Positions 18,372 through 28,482 of a stretch of DNA of 64,000 nucleotides are shown piece by piece. Source of the stretch: Sphingomonas sp. (GTDB lineage: Bacteria > Pseudomonadota > Alphaproteobacteria > Sphingomonadales > Sphingomonadaceae); contig NZ_JAIEPC010000023.1 in assembly GCF_019749955.1 (NCBI RefSeq), positions 62,001-126,000 of the forward strand, given 5' to 3'. The notes below the pieces were generated by a model. That model searched no databases. It had not been told where the DNA came from and saw only the letters and a program-made list of their open reading frames with translations. Each line of letters starts with the position of its first letter. Position 1 is the first letter of the stretch. The position numbers and the translations under genes are program-made.

Positions 18372-19727
18372 ATGAAATCATTCGTTAAATCGCGCCCGAT
18401 GCGCGTCGCGCTGCTGGTCGCAGCCGGGACTGGCCTCGCGACTGCCGCGCTCGCGCAGACCGTGCAGGACCAATCGGTGCCCGACACCGGGCTGAACATT
18501 CCGAAGAATTTGCAGATTTTCGGCAAGCGCGACCCCAATGTCCGCAAGGCGACCGCGATCGTCAACGATACGGTGATCACGGGCACCGATGTCGACCACC
18601 GCGTCAACCTGATCCTCGCGGCCAACACGCTCAAGCTCAACGAGCAGGAGCTCGCGACGCTGCGGCTGCAGGTGCTCAGCTCGCTGATCGACGAAACGCT
18701 CGAGCTGCAGGAAGCCAAGGCCGGTGACATCAAGGTGGCGGCCGATGAAATCGACCAGCGGATCGCGCTGATCGCCAAGAACTTCAACAAGAGCGTCCCC
18801 GAATTCCGCAGTTTCCTGCGCGCATCGGGATCGTCGGAGCGCAGCCTGCGCCGTCAGGTCGAAGCTGAACTTGCGTGGAACCGCTATCTGCGACGCCGGA
18901 TCGGCGCGACGATCAACGTCGGCGATGCCGAAGTGAAGAGCATCCTGAAGCGGCTCGAAGCGCAAAAGGGCCAGACCGAATTCCACGTCAAGGAAATCTA
19001 CCTCCGCGCCAACCCCGAGCAGCAATCGCAGGTGTTCGCCGAAACGCGCGCGCTGATGGACGAAATCCAGAAGGGCAAGCGCAGCTTCGAGGACATTGCC
19101 TTGGCGCGCTCGGAAGCCACCACGCGCGCGGTTGGCGGCGATCTCGGCTGGGTCAAAGCCGACCAACTCCCCGAATCGCTCGCGCAGGCGTCGGTCGAAA
19201 TGAACGTCAATCAGCTTGCCGGACCGATCGAAGTCCCGGGCGGCTTTTCGATCCTGTATCTGGTCGACAAGCGCAAAGTGCTGACAGCGGACGCGCGCGA
19301 CGCGGTGCTCAGCCTGCGCCAGGTCAGCATCGCCTTTCCCAAGGGCATCACCGAAGCCGAAGCGTCGCAGCGCGTGTCGACCTTCGCCAGCGCGATCAAG
19401 ACGATCCGTGGCTGCGGCGAAGTGCAAAAGGTCGCCGCCACGTTGCAAGCCGAAGTCGTCGACAATGACGCGGTCAAGATCCGCGATTTGCCGCCCCAGC
19501 TGCAGGATATGATTTCGGGCCTGAGCGTCGGCGAAGCGACACCGCCTTTCGGCTCGCCGACCGATGGCGTGCGCACGCTCGTGGTCTGCGGTCGTACCGA
19601 TGCGCAGGCCGGCGACTTGCCGGGTATGGAAGCGGTACGCAACCAGATGGAACAGCACGCGATCAACCTGCGCGCCGATCACAAGCTGCGCGATCTGCGC
19701 CGCGACGCCATCATCGAATATCGCTGA
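18372..19727 (+). CDS. surA: SurA-type periplasmic chaperone/peptidyl-prolyl isomerase
   Basis: A 451-residue secreted chaperone that escorts outer-membrane barrel proteins. The signal peptide is MKSFVKSRPMRVALLVAAGT up to TAALAQ. The N-terminal SurA domain reads ATAIVNDTVITGTDVDHRVN and TLRLQVLSSLIDETLELQEA. One clear parvulin domain is present (EFHVKEIYLRANPEQQSQVF to IEVPGGFSILYLVDKRKV, including AVGGDLGWVKADQLPESL). A second, degenerate parvulin-like part follows. The ATG at 18372 was chosen because it opens the signal peptide. Located between lptD and pdxA, as is usual. Confidence 0.93.
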   Translation: MKSFVKSRPMRVALLVAAGTGLATAALAQTVQDQSVPDTGLNIPKNLQIFGKRDPNVRKATAIVNDTVITGTDVDHRVNLILAANTLKLNEQELATLRLQVLSSLIDETLELQEAKAGDIKVAADEIDQRIALIAKNFNKSVPEFRSFLRASGSSERSLRRQVEAELAWNRYLRRRIGATINVGDAEVKSILKRLEAQKGQTEFHVKEIYLRANPEQQSQVFAETRALMDEIQKGKRSFEDIALARSEATTRAVGGDLGWVKADQLPESLAQASVEMNVNQLAGPIEVPGGFSILYLVDKRKVLTADARDAVLSLRQVSIAFPKGITEAEASQRVSTFASAIKTIRGCGEVQKVAATLQAEVVDNDAVKIRDLPPQLQDMISGLSVGEATPPFGSPTDGVRTLVVCGRTDAQAGDLPGMEAVRNQMEQHAINLRADHKLRDLRRDAIIEYR

Positions 19728-19767
19728 GCATCGGCTGCTGGCGGACAGCGCATCGGGGAGGCCCAGG

Positions 19768-20763
19768 ATGATCGCACCGATCGCTGTCTCGATGGGCGAC
19801 CCCGCCGGTATCGGCCCGGAAATCATCGCCAAGGCATGGGACGCGCGGCTTGCCGAAAAGCTGCCGCCGTTCTTCGCGGTCGGTGATCCGCGTGCAATCG
19901 AAAGCGTCTGGCAGGGGCCGGTCGAACGGATCGGTGACCCCAACGAGGCCGCCGCGCTGTTCGACCGGGCGCTGCCCGTACTCTATATTCAGGACGCGGG
20001 CGAGATCACGCCCGGCGTGCCCGATACCGATGGCGCGCGCTGTTCGCTGAGCGCGCTCGAACTCGCGGTTGGCCTTGCGCGGTCGGGCACGGCGGGGGCG
20101 CTTGTCACCGGGCCGGTATCGAAGGTGCAGCTTTACGGCATCGGCTTCATCGATCCGGGTCAGACCGAATTCGTCGCCGAACGCTGCGGCATTGCGCGCG
20201 AAAATGCCGTGATGATGCTCGCGGGGCCGACGCTACGGGTGGTGCCCATGACGACACATATCCCGCTGTCGGCGGTTCCCGCCGCGCTGACGATCGATCT
20301 TGTCGTGGCGCGCGGTCGCGCGACCGCGCGCGGGCTGACCCGCAATTTCGGGATCGACGCGCCGCGCCTCGCCTTCGCCGGCCTCAACCCGCACGCGGGC
20401 GAGAGCGGTTCGATCGGGCGCGAGGAAATCGATGTGCTGATGCCCGCGATCGAGCTGCTGCGCGAAGAAGGTATCGACTGCACCGGGCCGATCCCGGCGG
20501 ACGCGATGTTCCATGATTCGGCGCGCACGCGCTACGATGTGGCGATGTGCTGCTATCATGATCAGGCGCTGATCCCGCTCAAGCTGCTCCATTTCGATGA
20601 CGGGGTGAATGTCACGCTCGGGCTGCCGATCGTGCGCACCTCGCCCGATCACGGCACGGCGTTCGACATCGCGGGCAAAGGCCTCGCGCGGCCCGGTGCG
20701 ATGATCGCCGCGATCCAGCTCGCGGCGGAGTCAGCCGCGCGGCGACTGGCGAACCCGATGTGA
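19768..20763 (+). CDS. pdxA: 4-hydroxythreonine-4-phosphate dehydrogenase
   Basis: A 331-residue NAD-dependent, divalent-metal enzyme of pyridoxal 5'-phosphate synthesis by the DXP-dependent route. Signatures are [20 protein letters not shown] at the N-terminus, [43 protein letters not shown] and [16 protein letters not shown], which carry the metal-binding histidines and aspartates. GGGGAGG lies close upstream of the ATG at 19768. The end overlaps the rsmA GTG start (GTGA), indicating translational coupling. Confidence 0.97.
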   Translation: MIAPIAVSMGDPAGIGPEIIAKAWDARLAEKLPPFFAVGDPRAIESVWQGPVERIGDPNEAAALFDRALPVLYIQDAGEITPGVPDTDGARCSLSALELAVGLARSGTAGALVTGPVSKVQLYGIGFIDPGQTEFVAERCGIARENAVMMLAGPTLRVVPMTTHIPLSAVPAALTIDLVVARGRATARGLTRNFGIDAPRLAFAGLNPHAGESGSIGREEIDVLMPAIELLREEGIDCTGPIPADAMFHDSARTRYDVAMCCYHDQALIPLKLLHFDDGVNVTLGLPIVRTSPDHGTAFDIAGKGLARPGAMIAAIQLAAESAARRLANPM

Positions 20764-21575
20764 CCAGCCTGCCACCGCTGCGCGAAGTCATCGCGCGGCA
20801 CGGACTGACCGCCAGCAAGGCGCTCGGCCAAAATTTCCTGCTCGACGGCCAGCTATTGTCGCGCATCGCGCGCATTCCCGGCGATCTCGACGGTGCCGAA
20901 GTGTTCGAGGTTGGCCCCGGCCCCGGCGGCCTTACGCGCGCACTGCTTCAGGCGGGTGGGCGCGTAACGGCGGTCGAGCGCGACCACCGCTGCCTGCCCG
21001 CGCTGGCGGAACTGAGCGAGTATTTCCCTGGCCAGCTCAAGGTGATCGAAGCCGACGCCTTGGCCGTCGATGCGCCTGCCCTGTTCACGGGCGCGCCGCA
21101 TATCGTCGCCAACCTGCCGTACAACATCGGCACGCCGCTGCTGGTCGGCTGGCTGTCGGCACCTTGGCGGCCGTGGTGGCAATCGCTGACCCTGATGTTC
21201 CAGCGCGAAGTCGCCGACCGCATCGTCGCTGCGGTCGACAGCGAGCATTATGGGCGACTGTCGGTGCTGTCGCAGTGGCGCACGACCGCCAAAATCGCGA
21301 TGCCGGTCCACCGATCGGCCTTCACCCCGCCGCCCAAGATCATGTCGGCGGTGGTGCATCTGACCCCGCTCGACAGCCCCGAGAGCGTCAAGCTGGCAAC
21401 GCTCGAACGGCTGACGGGTGCGGCCTTTGGTCAGCGCCGCAAGATGCTGCGGCAGAGCCTGAAGGCCGTGCCGGGTGCCGCCGAAGCGATGGAAGCGCTC
21501 GGGATCGAGCCGACGCGCCGCGCTGAAACCGTCAGCGTCGCCGAATTCGTCGCGCTCGCGCGCGCGCTCGGCTGA
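20760..21575 (+). CDS. rsmA: 16S rRNA (adenine(1518)-N(6)/adenine(1519)-N(6))-dimethyltransferase
   Basis: A 271-residue KsgA/RsmA methyltransferase that dimethylates two adenines in helix 45 of 16S rRNA late in small-subunit assembly. Visible motifs are [18 protein letters not shown], the SAM-binding [29 protein letters not shown] and the catalytic [15 protein letters not shown]. The GTG start overlaps the pdxA stop by 4 bases. The gene converges on the TPR-protein gene, with stop codons adjacent. Confidence 0.97.
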   Translation: MTSLPPLREVIARHGLTASKALGQNFLLDGQLLSRIARIPGDLDGAEVFEVGPGPGGLTRALLQAGGRVTAVERDHRCLPALAELSEYFPGQLKVIEADALAVDAPALFTGAPHIVANLPYNIGTPLLVGWLSAPWRPWWQSLTLMFQREVADRIVAAVDSEHYGRLSVLSQWRTTAKIAMPVHRSAFTPPPKIMSAVVHLTPLDSPESVKLATLERLTGAAFGQRRKMLRQSLKAVPGAAEAMEALGIEPTRRAETVSVAEFVALARALG

Positions 21576-22073
21576 TTATTCCTTGGTCGACTTGGCTGTC
21601 TGTGACGCGACCACAGGCACCGTGGCACCGCGTGCGATCGAGGCAGCGAGCTGCGTCGCTTCGGCACACCCCTTGGTGCACAAGCGCTTGATCTTCGACA
21701 GATTCTGCCGCGCGCGCTCAATCGCACCCTTGGTTACCAGCGCCTCGCCCTGCCCCTTCAGCGCGGCGATGTCGTTCGGATCGAGTTCGAGCGCCTCGCG
21801 GTAATAGCGGATCGCCTTGCCCGACAGCCCGCGCGCCTGCGACACATCGCCCAGCGCCACGAACGCGGCGCGGTTGCGCGGATCGACCGCAAGCGCGGTC
21901 TCGAGCGTGTCGGTCGCGCCGTCGAGATTGCCCGCTGCGGCGGCTGCCTTGGCGCTCACAACCAGTTGCATCGATCGCGGATCGATCTGATCATCGGGGC
22001 GCTGGCCGTGCAGCGACGTCGACACCGTGACCAGAACCAGGGCCGCAGCGGCGGCAAGCGACGAATAACGCAT
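21576..22073 (-). CDS. Secreted tetratricopeptide-repeat protein
   Basis: A 165-residue protein with a signal peptide (MRYSSLAAAAALVLVTVSTS) and about three TPR-like helix pairs: LDGATDTLETALAVDPRNRA, GKAIRYYREALELDPNDIAA and ERARQNLSKIKRLC. TPR repeats mediate protein contacts, here probably in the periplasm. The C-terminal part has two cysteines (RLCTKGCAEA) that could form a disulfide. The ATG at 22073 has a GGAG seven bases upstream; another ATG at 22079 is too close to it. Last gene of the guaB-rsmB minus-strand run, 29 bases after rsmB. Partners are unknown. Confidence 0.8.
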   Translation of the reverse strand: MRYSSLAAAAALVLVTVSTSLHGQRPDDQIDPRSMQLVVSAKAAAAAGNLDGATDTLETALAVDPRNRAAFVALGDVSQARGLSGKAIRYYREALELDPNDIAALKGQGEALVTKGAIERARQNLSKIKRLCTKGCAEATQLAASIARGATVPVVASQTAKSTKE

Positions 22074-22102
22074 GAACATCTCCAACGGGCGAGGCAGTGA
22101 CG

Positions 22103-23278
22103 CTAGCATGGCGCCACCAGTCTCGCGACAAAAAAGCCATCCGTCGAGTCATGCTGTGGCGTCAGTCGCACGCCAAGTCCGTGCGCACGACCGGCGGGCA
22201 GCGTCAGTGGCTCAGCCCGCCAGCCCGGGTTGGCGTCGAGGAAGGTCACGACCTGCCCCACGCCTTCCTCGTCGAGCAGCGAACAGACGATATAGACCAG
22301 CGCCCCACCCGGCTTCAAAAGCGCCGCGCCGACGGTCAGCACATGCCGCTGCGTTTCGGCCAGCCGCGCGATTCGCTCGGGCGTCAGCCGCCAGCGCGCC
22401 TCGGGATTGCGCCGCCACGTGCCCGTGCCGGAGCAGGGCGCATCGATCAGCACTGTGTCAGCGCTCGCGGTCCAGTCCGCGAGCGCTTCAATCTCGCGTC
22501 CCGGATTGAGCAGCCGCGTTTCGATAATGGCGGCACGCGCGCGTTCGGCACGCGGGGCGAGCCGCGACAACCGCGCGCGATCGGTGTCGGTCGCGAGCAA
22601 CGCCCCCTCGCCCCCCATCGTCGCGGCGAGCGCGAGCGACTTGCCCCCCGCGCCCGCACACAGATCGACGATCCGCTGTCCGGGTTCGGCGGCGGCGGCG
22701 AGCGTGACGATCTGGCTGCCCGCATCCTGAATCTCGATCACGCCCTGCTCATAAGCGGGGTGCCGCTCGACGTTGGTACCCGAGGGGAGCCGCAGCGCGT
22801 CGGGCAGGCCAGGGACCGGCTCGGCGCCCTCGATCTCAACCACCGCACCCGACGCGCGGTTGATCCGCACATCAAGCGGCGCGCGATCGACCAGCGCGGG
22901 TAATTCTTCCGCACCAATGCCCGATGCCGCCAGCAGCACGAGCAACCAGTCGGGTGCGACGCCTGCTGGCGCCGCGACCTCACCTTCGCCAACCGGCGCC
23001 GGGCCGTGCGGCGATCCGTCGAAGCATGCGGCAACTTCAGGATCGTCGGCGGCGACCCCCAGCATGGCCGCGCGGCCACTCACGGGACGCTCGCCAGCGC
23101 GCCGGATCGCGGCATAGACCAGCTCGCGCACCGCGCGGCGATCCTTCGCCCCGGCATAGCGGCGCGTCGCGAAATAGCGGGCGATCAAGGTATCGGCAGC
23201 GGCGCCACCTTCGCGGGCGGCATCGATTACGGCGTCGAGCAGGTCGATCGCGGCCTGGACACGGGCGGATGGAGTCAT
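22103..23278 (-). CDS. rsmB: RsmB-type rRNA (cytosine-C5) methyltransferase
   Basis: A 391-residue member of the NOL1/NOP2/Sun family. The N-terminal NusB-like helical domain (ARVQAAIDLLDAVIDAAREG, ATRRYAGAKDRRAVRELVYA) is followed by a Rossmann methyltransferase domain with IVDLCAGAGGKSLALAA for SAM binding. The two family cysteines lie in DAPCSGTGTWRRNPEARW and YIVCSLLDEEGVGQV; the nucleophilic cysteine is in the latter in known enzymes. The expected target is C967 of 16S rRNA, but this alphaproteobacterial branch is divergent and the target is an inference. Located in a run with guaB. Confidence 0.88.
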   Translation of the reverse strand: MTPSARVQAAIDLLDAVIDAAREGGAAADTLIARYFATRRYAGAKDRRAVRELVYAAIRRAGERPVSGRAAMLGVAADDPEVAACFDGSPHGPAPVGEGEVAAPAGVAPDWLLVLLAASGIGAEELPALVDRAPLDVRINRASGAVVEIEGAEPVPGLPDALRLPSGTNVERHPAYEQGVIEIQDAGSQIVTLAAAAEPGQRIVDLCAGAGGKSLALAATMGGEGALLATDTDRARLSRLAPRAERARAAIIETRLLNPGREIEALADWTASADTVLIDAPCSGTGTWRRNPEARWRLTPERIARLAETQRHVLTVGAALLKPGGALVYIVCSLLDEEGVGQVVTFLDANPGWRAEPLTLPAGRAHGLGVRLTPQHDSTDGFFVARLVAPC

Positions 23279-23343
23279 GCCTTCGCGCTTAGGCGCAACC
23301 AGCCCGTCATGGCAAAGTCATTCGCTCCCGCCGGAGCGGCGGA

Positions 23344-23772
23344 TCAGCTGCGCTTGCGCCCGAAAGCAGGCCGCGGCGCGAGCGCCGGAGCAGGTTGCGG
23401 GGCGACGGACGACGCTTCGGGAGCGCCGCCGCCGCGCTTCGCGAGATAGCGGGCCATGATGGCGTCGGCATCGAACGCTTCTTCGCTCGGGCCATGATCG
23501 ACCGGATCGACCACGCGCTCGATTGGTTGTTCCGGCGGCGGCGCATCGCCCCGTCCACGCCATCCGAGGTAGATATTCCGACCCGCATAGATGAAGCAGA
23601 CGGCCGCGGCGACGAGAATAAGCAAGGCCGCCAAGTGGCCGCTCAGTGCCCCCGCGTTGTCGCCCTGAAGCTTGGCAAGGTCGCCGTGGAGCGCGATACC
23701 ACGCGACATCGAATTCAGCCCAAAGCCGATGCTGATCGGCAAGATGACCTTGAGGAAGCTGACGTTCGCCAT
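23344..23772 (-). CDS. Small membrane protein of unknown function
   Basis: A 142-residue protein. The first half has two likely membrane helices, FLKVILPISIGFGLNSMSRG (weak) and ALSGHLAALLILVAAAVCFIYAG (strong). The second half is soluble, with a proline-rich tail ending in basic residues. A central segment EEAFDADAIMARYLAKRG looks helical. No known domain was recognised. It lies between guaB (60 bases upstream) and rsmB (65 bases downstream) on the same strand, with no functional link other than position. Confidence 0.7.
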   Translation of the reverse strand: MANVSFLKVILPISIGFGLNSMSRGIALHGDLAKLQGDNAGALSGHLAALLILVAAAVCFIYAGRNIYLGWRGRGDAPPPEQPIERVVDPVDHGPSEEAFDADAIMARYLAKRGGGAPEASSVAPQPAPALAPRPAFGRKRS

Positions 23773-23832
23773 GCCGCAAGCATAGTTCGCAAATCTGAAC
23801 GACGCGTAAAATGCCAGTCGAAGTCTTTAGTG

Positions 23833-25356
<1,524 letters not shown>

Positions 25357-25444
25357 CTAGGGCCGCCGCATTTCGCTGTGGGCTGCGTGGTAATATGCTA
25401 AAGCACCGCTGCGCCACATCAGCGCGCTGTTAGGGAAGTTGAGC

Positions 25445-26428
25445 ATGGGCGTGATTTTCGGTGTCGTGGTCGGCATTTTGGTGCTGGTGATCATGTTCCT
25501 CTTCGCCAGCCTGAAGATGGTGCGGCAAGGTTTTGAATATACGATCGAACATTTCGGTCGCTTCACCACGGTTGCGCGACCGGGGCTGAATTTCTACCCG
25601 GCGTTTTTCTATCAGGTCGGGCGGCGCATCAACATGATGGAGCAAGTGCTCGACGTGCCGCAGCAGGAAATCATCACCAAGGACAATGCGATGGTCGCGG
25701 TCGACGGGGTGGTGTTCTTCCAGGTGCTCGATGCTGCCAAGGCCGCCTATGAAGTGTCCGACCTGTTCGTCGCGATCATGCAGCTCGCGACCACCAATTT
25801 GCGCACGGTGATGGGCTCGATGGACCTCGACGAGCTGCTGTCGAAGCGCGACGAGATCAACGCGCGGCTGCTGAGCGTGGTCGACCACGCGACCAATCCC
25901 TGGGGCGTCAAGATCACCCGCGTCGAGATCAAGGACATCCGACCGCCAGTCGACATCGTCAACGCAATGGCGCGCCAGATGAAGGCCGAGCGCGAGAAGC
26001 GCGCCAACATTCTCGAAGCCGAAGGCACGCGCGCTTCGGAAATCCTCCGCGCCGAAGGGCAGAAGCAGGCCCGCATCCTCGAAGCCGAAGGCCGCAAGGA
26101 ATCGGCGTTTCGCGACTCCGAAGCCCGCGAACGCGCTGCCGAGGCCGAAGCCAAGGCGACGCAGCTCGTCTCCGACGCGATCGAACAGGGCAGCGCACAG
26201 GCGATCAATTACTTCATCGCCCAGAAATATGTCGAAGCCGTCGGTAAATTCGCGACGTCACCCAATGCCAAGACGATCCTGTTCCCGGTCGAGGCGACCA
26301 ATTTGATCGGCACGCTCGGCGGCATCGGTGCACTGGCGAAGGAAGCGTTCGGCGATCCGGGCGCCGCCGCGCCCAAGCCGCCCACGCCGCCGCGCGTGAA
26401 GGGTCCGTTTGAGCCGAGCGAGCAGTGA
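25445..26428 (+). CDS. SPFH/band 7 (stomatin-like, QmcA-type) membrane protein
   Basis: A 327-residue protein with one N-terminal membrane helix (VIFGVVVGILVLVIMFLFAS). The SPFH domain follows: VRQGFEYTIEHFGRFTTVAR, PGLNFYPAFFYQVGRRINMM and TKDNAMVAVDGVVFFQVLDA. A long Glu/Lys-rich coiled coil with AEGTRASEILRAEGQKQARI comes next. Relatives (stomatin, QmcA) oligomerise in membrane microdomains and influence membrane proteases. AGGGA at 25432-25436 supports the ATG at 25445 over a TTG at 25439. The NfeD gene follows 7 bases after the stop, the standard pairing for this family. Confidence 0.92.
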   Translation: MGVIFGVVVGILVLVIMFLFASLKMVRQGFEYTIEHFGRFTTVARPGLNFYPAFFYQVGRRINMMEQVLDVPQQEIITKDNAMVAVDGVVFFQVLDAAKAAYEVSDLFVAIMQLATTNLRTVMGSMDLDELLSKRDEINARLLSVVDHATNPWGVKITRVEIKDIRPPVDIVNAMARQMKAEREKRANILEAEGTRASEILRAEGQKQARILEAEGRKESAFRDSEARERAAEAEAKATQLVSDAIEQGSAQAINYFIAQKYVEAVGKFATSPNAKTILFPVEATNLIGTLGGIGALAKEAFGDPGAAAPKPPTPPRVKGPFEPSEQ

Positions 26429-26435
26429 GGCGGCG

Positions 26436-26897
26436 ATGAGCTCGAGCGAAATCCTGGGCAGCGCCGGGCTGGTCTGGATCATGCTCGCGGTCGCGCTCGT
26501 CATCGGCGAGCTGGCGAGCCCGGGCATTTTCCTGATCTTTCTGGCGGCGGGCGCGCTCGTCACCGGCGTGACGATGCTCGCGCTGCCTGACATTCCCTTC
26601 CTCGTCCAGCTTGTGTCTTTCACCGCGTGGAGCGCGGTGGCCGTCGCGATCGGGCGACGCTGGTATACCCAGTTCCCGGTCGCGACGAGCGACGCGATGC
26701 TCAACGATCGCTCGGCGCGGCTGGTCGGTGAGATTGTCACCGTCGTCGCGGCGCTCGACGGCGGCGAGGGCCGCGTGCGGGTCGGCGATGGCGAGTGGCG
26801 CGCATCGGGCAGCACAGCGGACGTGGGCGTGCGGATGCGGGTCGTCGCGGTGCGCGATGGCGTGCTGATCGTCGAGTCCTTGCCGCCCGGCGTGTGA
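26436..26897 (+). CDS. NfeD-like membrane protein
   Basis: A 153-residue short NfeD-type protein with about three hydrophobic segments (LVWIMLAVALVIGELASPGI, FLIFLAAGALVTGVTMLALP, FLVQLVSFTAWSAVAVAIGR). These are followed by a C-terminal OB-fold (RSARLVGEIVTVVAALDGGE, RVRVGDGEWRASGSTADVGV). In other bacteria this protein works with the adjacent SPFH partner; together they probably stabilise or remodel the inner membrane. GAGG lies five bases before the ATG at 26436. This is the YbbK-type short form, without the serine-protease domain of the long NfeD proteins. Confidence 0.9.
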   Translation: MSSSEILGSAGLVWIMLAVALVIGELASPGIFLIFLAAGALVTGVTMLALPDIPFLVQLVSFTAWSAVAVAIGRRWYTQFPVATSDAMLNDRSARLVGEIVTVVAALDGGEGRVRVGDGEWRASGSTADVGVRMRVVAVRDGVLIVESLPPGV

Positions 26898-26971
26898 CGC
26901 GCCGAACTGTCATGCAACGTTGCTAGCCTGTCGGTGGTTTAGCGTTTCGACCTGAAAGAGGAGACACGACA

Positions 26972-27376
26972 ATGAGCATTTTCGGCGCGATCAAGAATGC
27001 AATCTGGGGCAAAAAGGCCGAAGCCGCCCCTGCCCCTGCCCCCACGCCCGCCGCCGCAGCCGCCCCCGCAGCGGCTGAAGCCGCCCCCGCCCCCGCCCCG
27101 GCTGAAACGCCGATGACGCGCGCCGAAATCGAATCGCTGCTCGGCCAGATCGCATCGACAACGGGGTCAGAGCTCAACTGGCAGACCTCGATCGTCGATC
27201 TGATGAAGCTGATTGGCCTCGACCCGTCGCTCGCCAATCGCAAGGAACTGGCCGAAGAACTCGGCTACACTGGCGAAAAGGACGGCAGCGCGGAGATGAA
27301 CATCTGGCTGCACGAGCAGGTGATGTCACGCCTCGCCGCGCACGGCGGCACCACGCCCGAAGAATTGACGCACTGA
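26972..27376 (+). CDS. DUF3597-family protein
   Basis: A 134-residue protein starting MSIFGAIKNAIWGKKAEAAP, then an Ala/Pro-rich linker of about 30 residues (residues 17-47), then a folded domain of about 85 residues. That domain has TRAEIESLLGQIASTTGSEL, SIVDLMKLIGLDPSLANRKE and LAEELGYTGEKDGSAEMNIW, the recognisable DUF3597 pattern. No biochemical role is known; the linker suggests the domain is tethered to something. AGAGGAG precedes the ATG. It may be co-transcribed with the SPFH/NfeD pair (74-base gap) or have its own promoter. Confidence 0.88.
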   Translation: MSIFGAIKNAIWGKKAEAAPAPAPTPAAAAAPAAAEAAPAPAPAETPMTRAEIESLLGQIASTTGSELNWQTSIVDLMKLIGLDPSLANRKELAEELGYTGEKDGSAEMNIWLHEQVMSRLAAHGGTTPEELTH

Positions 27377-27383
27377 GACGTAA

Positions 27384-27416
27384 AGGGCGGGGCCAGCGCG
27401 CTGCTGACCCCGCCCT
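27384..27416 (+). terminator. Hairpin after DUF3597 gene, probable terminator
   Basis: A 14-base arm at 27384-27397 (agggcggggccagc) pairs with 27403-27416 with one mismatch, leaving a 5-base loop, starting 7 bases after the DUF3597 stop. There is no T-run after it, so it may act as a Rho-assisted or bidirectional stop rather than a strong intrinsic terminator. Confidence 0.55.
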
Positions 27417-27443
27417 CTCGCGGTTGAAGAACCCGACCCTTAA

Positions 27444-27537
27444 TCCGTTCGTGCTGAGCTTGTCGAAGCACTGTCCTTCTTCTTCGGCGAGAGCGCAGAA
27501 GAAGAACGGCCCTTCGACAGGCTCAGGGCAAACGGGA
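27444..27537. repeat. Palindromic REP-like element
   Basis: An imperfect long hairpin in the gap between two convergent genes. The core ctgagcttgtcgaag (27454-27468) pairs with cttcgacaggctcag (27512-27526) with one mismatch. The pairing extends outward to about 27444 and 27537, and an inner pair tccttcttcttc / gaagaagaacgg closes the loop. From memory, this core is a very common intergenic palindrome in sphingomonad genomes. The element is not coding. Confidence 0.7.
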
Positions 27538-27574
27538 AGAGCCGAGGCAAAACCCGTTACCGTTCGACCGGCGT

Positions 27575-27955
27575 TTACTTCTTGCCGCCGAACAACCCGC
27601 CGGCAAGCCCGGCGAGATCGTTGAGCGGATTGCCGTCGCCGTCGCGGTCGAGCATGCCGGTGACTTGGCCAAGCATGCCGCCCGCGCCACCCTGCGCACC
27701 GCCTGCAAGCATCGAGGCGAAATTCCCCAGCGAGCCTTCGCCGCCGATATGGCCGACGATCTGCTGGAGGATATCGGTCGAAATGCCGGTGTTGGCAGCC
27801 GCAGTCGCGACCGTGTCACCCGGCTCGGGATGCGCCATTCCCAGAGCCTTGACTGCCATTTCGGCCTGTTCGGGACTCAGCCCGACTTTGGTGGCCATAT
27901 TGGCAATGTCGAAATTGGGGCCCAGTTGCGCGAGCAGTCCGTCAAGCATTCCCAT
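27575..27955 (-). CDS. Glycine-rich protein with C-terminal DxDxDG loop
   Basis: A 126-residue protein without a signal peptide. The N-terminal half is helical (GLLAQLGPNFDIANMATKVG, SPEQAEMAVKALGMA). The second half is rich in Gly and Ala and ends in LDRDGDGNPLNDLAGLAGGL. The DRDGDGNPLNDL segment fits a calcium-binding loop of the EF-hand/dockerin type; a single loop of this kind also ends many small DUF937-like proteins. I cannot assign a function. It converges on the DUF3597 gene across the palindromic element. Confidence 0.7.
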   Translation of the reverse strand: MGMLDGLLAQLGPNFDIANMATKVGLSPEQAEMAVKALGMAHPEPGDTVATAAANTGISTDILQQIVGHIGGEGSLGNFASMLAGGAQGGAGGMLGQVTGMLDRDGDGNPLNDLAGLAGGLFGGKK

Positions 27956-27988
27956 CGTCAGGCTCCTTTTGGTTCGACTGCGTTCCTA

Positions 27989-28438
27989 TCACAGGCGCGG
28001 CAACGGAGCGAGGTCTGGCGCCACGAAATCGCGCCGCGCCGTCGTCGACAGCAAGAGCGTGCGGCTGTAGAAGAGCAGCGGCCAGCCGCGCCTGCCGATC
28101 GGCGAGACCAGCAGGGCGTTGACCGATTCGGCCAGCCCGCCCGGCTCATCCCCCGCGAGGTGCAGCCGCACGCCATGCACGAACACCCGCGTGATCGTGT
28201 CGTGATAGCCTTGGGCATCGTCGTTCACCCCGCCCGCCGCGACATTATACCCCGAGATGATCGCCGCGATTTGCGCATCGACATCGATTTCCGACCGTTC
28301 CCGCAACAGGTACAGGCACGCGGCGAGATGCGCTTCGTGCGTCCAGTCGGGGCGCGGCAGGCTGCGGTCGAGCAGCCCTTCGCCGATGCGGATCACATCG
28401 GCGTCGGACGCAAACAGGCGGGGCAGAGGGTCGGTCAT
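27989..28438 (-). CDS. Conserved protein of unknown function
   Basis: A 149-residue, mostly helical cytoplasmic protein. Conspicuous conserved-looking motifs are DWTHEAHLAACLYLL, GYNVAAGGVNDDAQGYHDTI and TRVFVHGVRLHL. The histidines and acidic residues in HEAHL and YHDTITR could bind a metal, but this is a guess. I recall uncharacterised proteins of this kind in many proteobacteria and no function for them. It sits between pckA and the small glycine-rich gene, all on the minus strand. Confidence 0.7.
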   Translation of the reverse strand: MTDPLPRLFASDADVIRIGEGLLDRSLPRPDWTHEAHLAACLYLLRERSEIDVDAQIAAIISGYNVAAGGVNDDAQGYHDTITRVFVHGVRLHLAGDEPGGLAESVNALLVSPIGRRGWPLLFYSRTLLLSTTARRDFVAPDLAPLPRL

Positions 28439-28453
28439 GTCGGGCTTTCCTGC

Positions 28454-28481
28454 AAAAAGGATGGCCCGACGTGATCGGGCC
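28454..28481 (-). terminator. Intrinsic terminator of pckA
   Basis: On the minus strand, immediately after the pckA stop at 28483-28485, ggcccga pairs with tcgggcc (28475-28481 and 28463-28469) around a 5-base loop. It is followed a few bases later by a run of five T on the transcript (28454-28458). Confidence 0.75.
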
Positions 28482-28482
28482 T

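Noticed and set aside
18378..19943. 521-residue minus-strand open frame opposite surA
   Set aside because: Antisense to surA and the start of pdxA; no signal peptide, domain or ribosome site.
25391..25400. taatatgcta as a -10 box for the SPFH gene
   Set aside because: No matching -35 element upstream; a single A/T-rich hexamer in a GC-rich gap is weak evidence.
26995..27110. Repetitive Ala/Pro codons that look like a tandem repeat or CRISPR-like array
   Set aside because: The repeats are codon-level and encode the flexible linker of the DUF3597 protein; units are short and unequal with no spacers.
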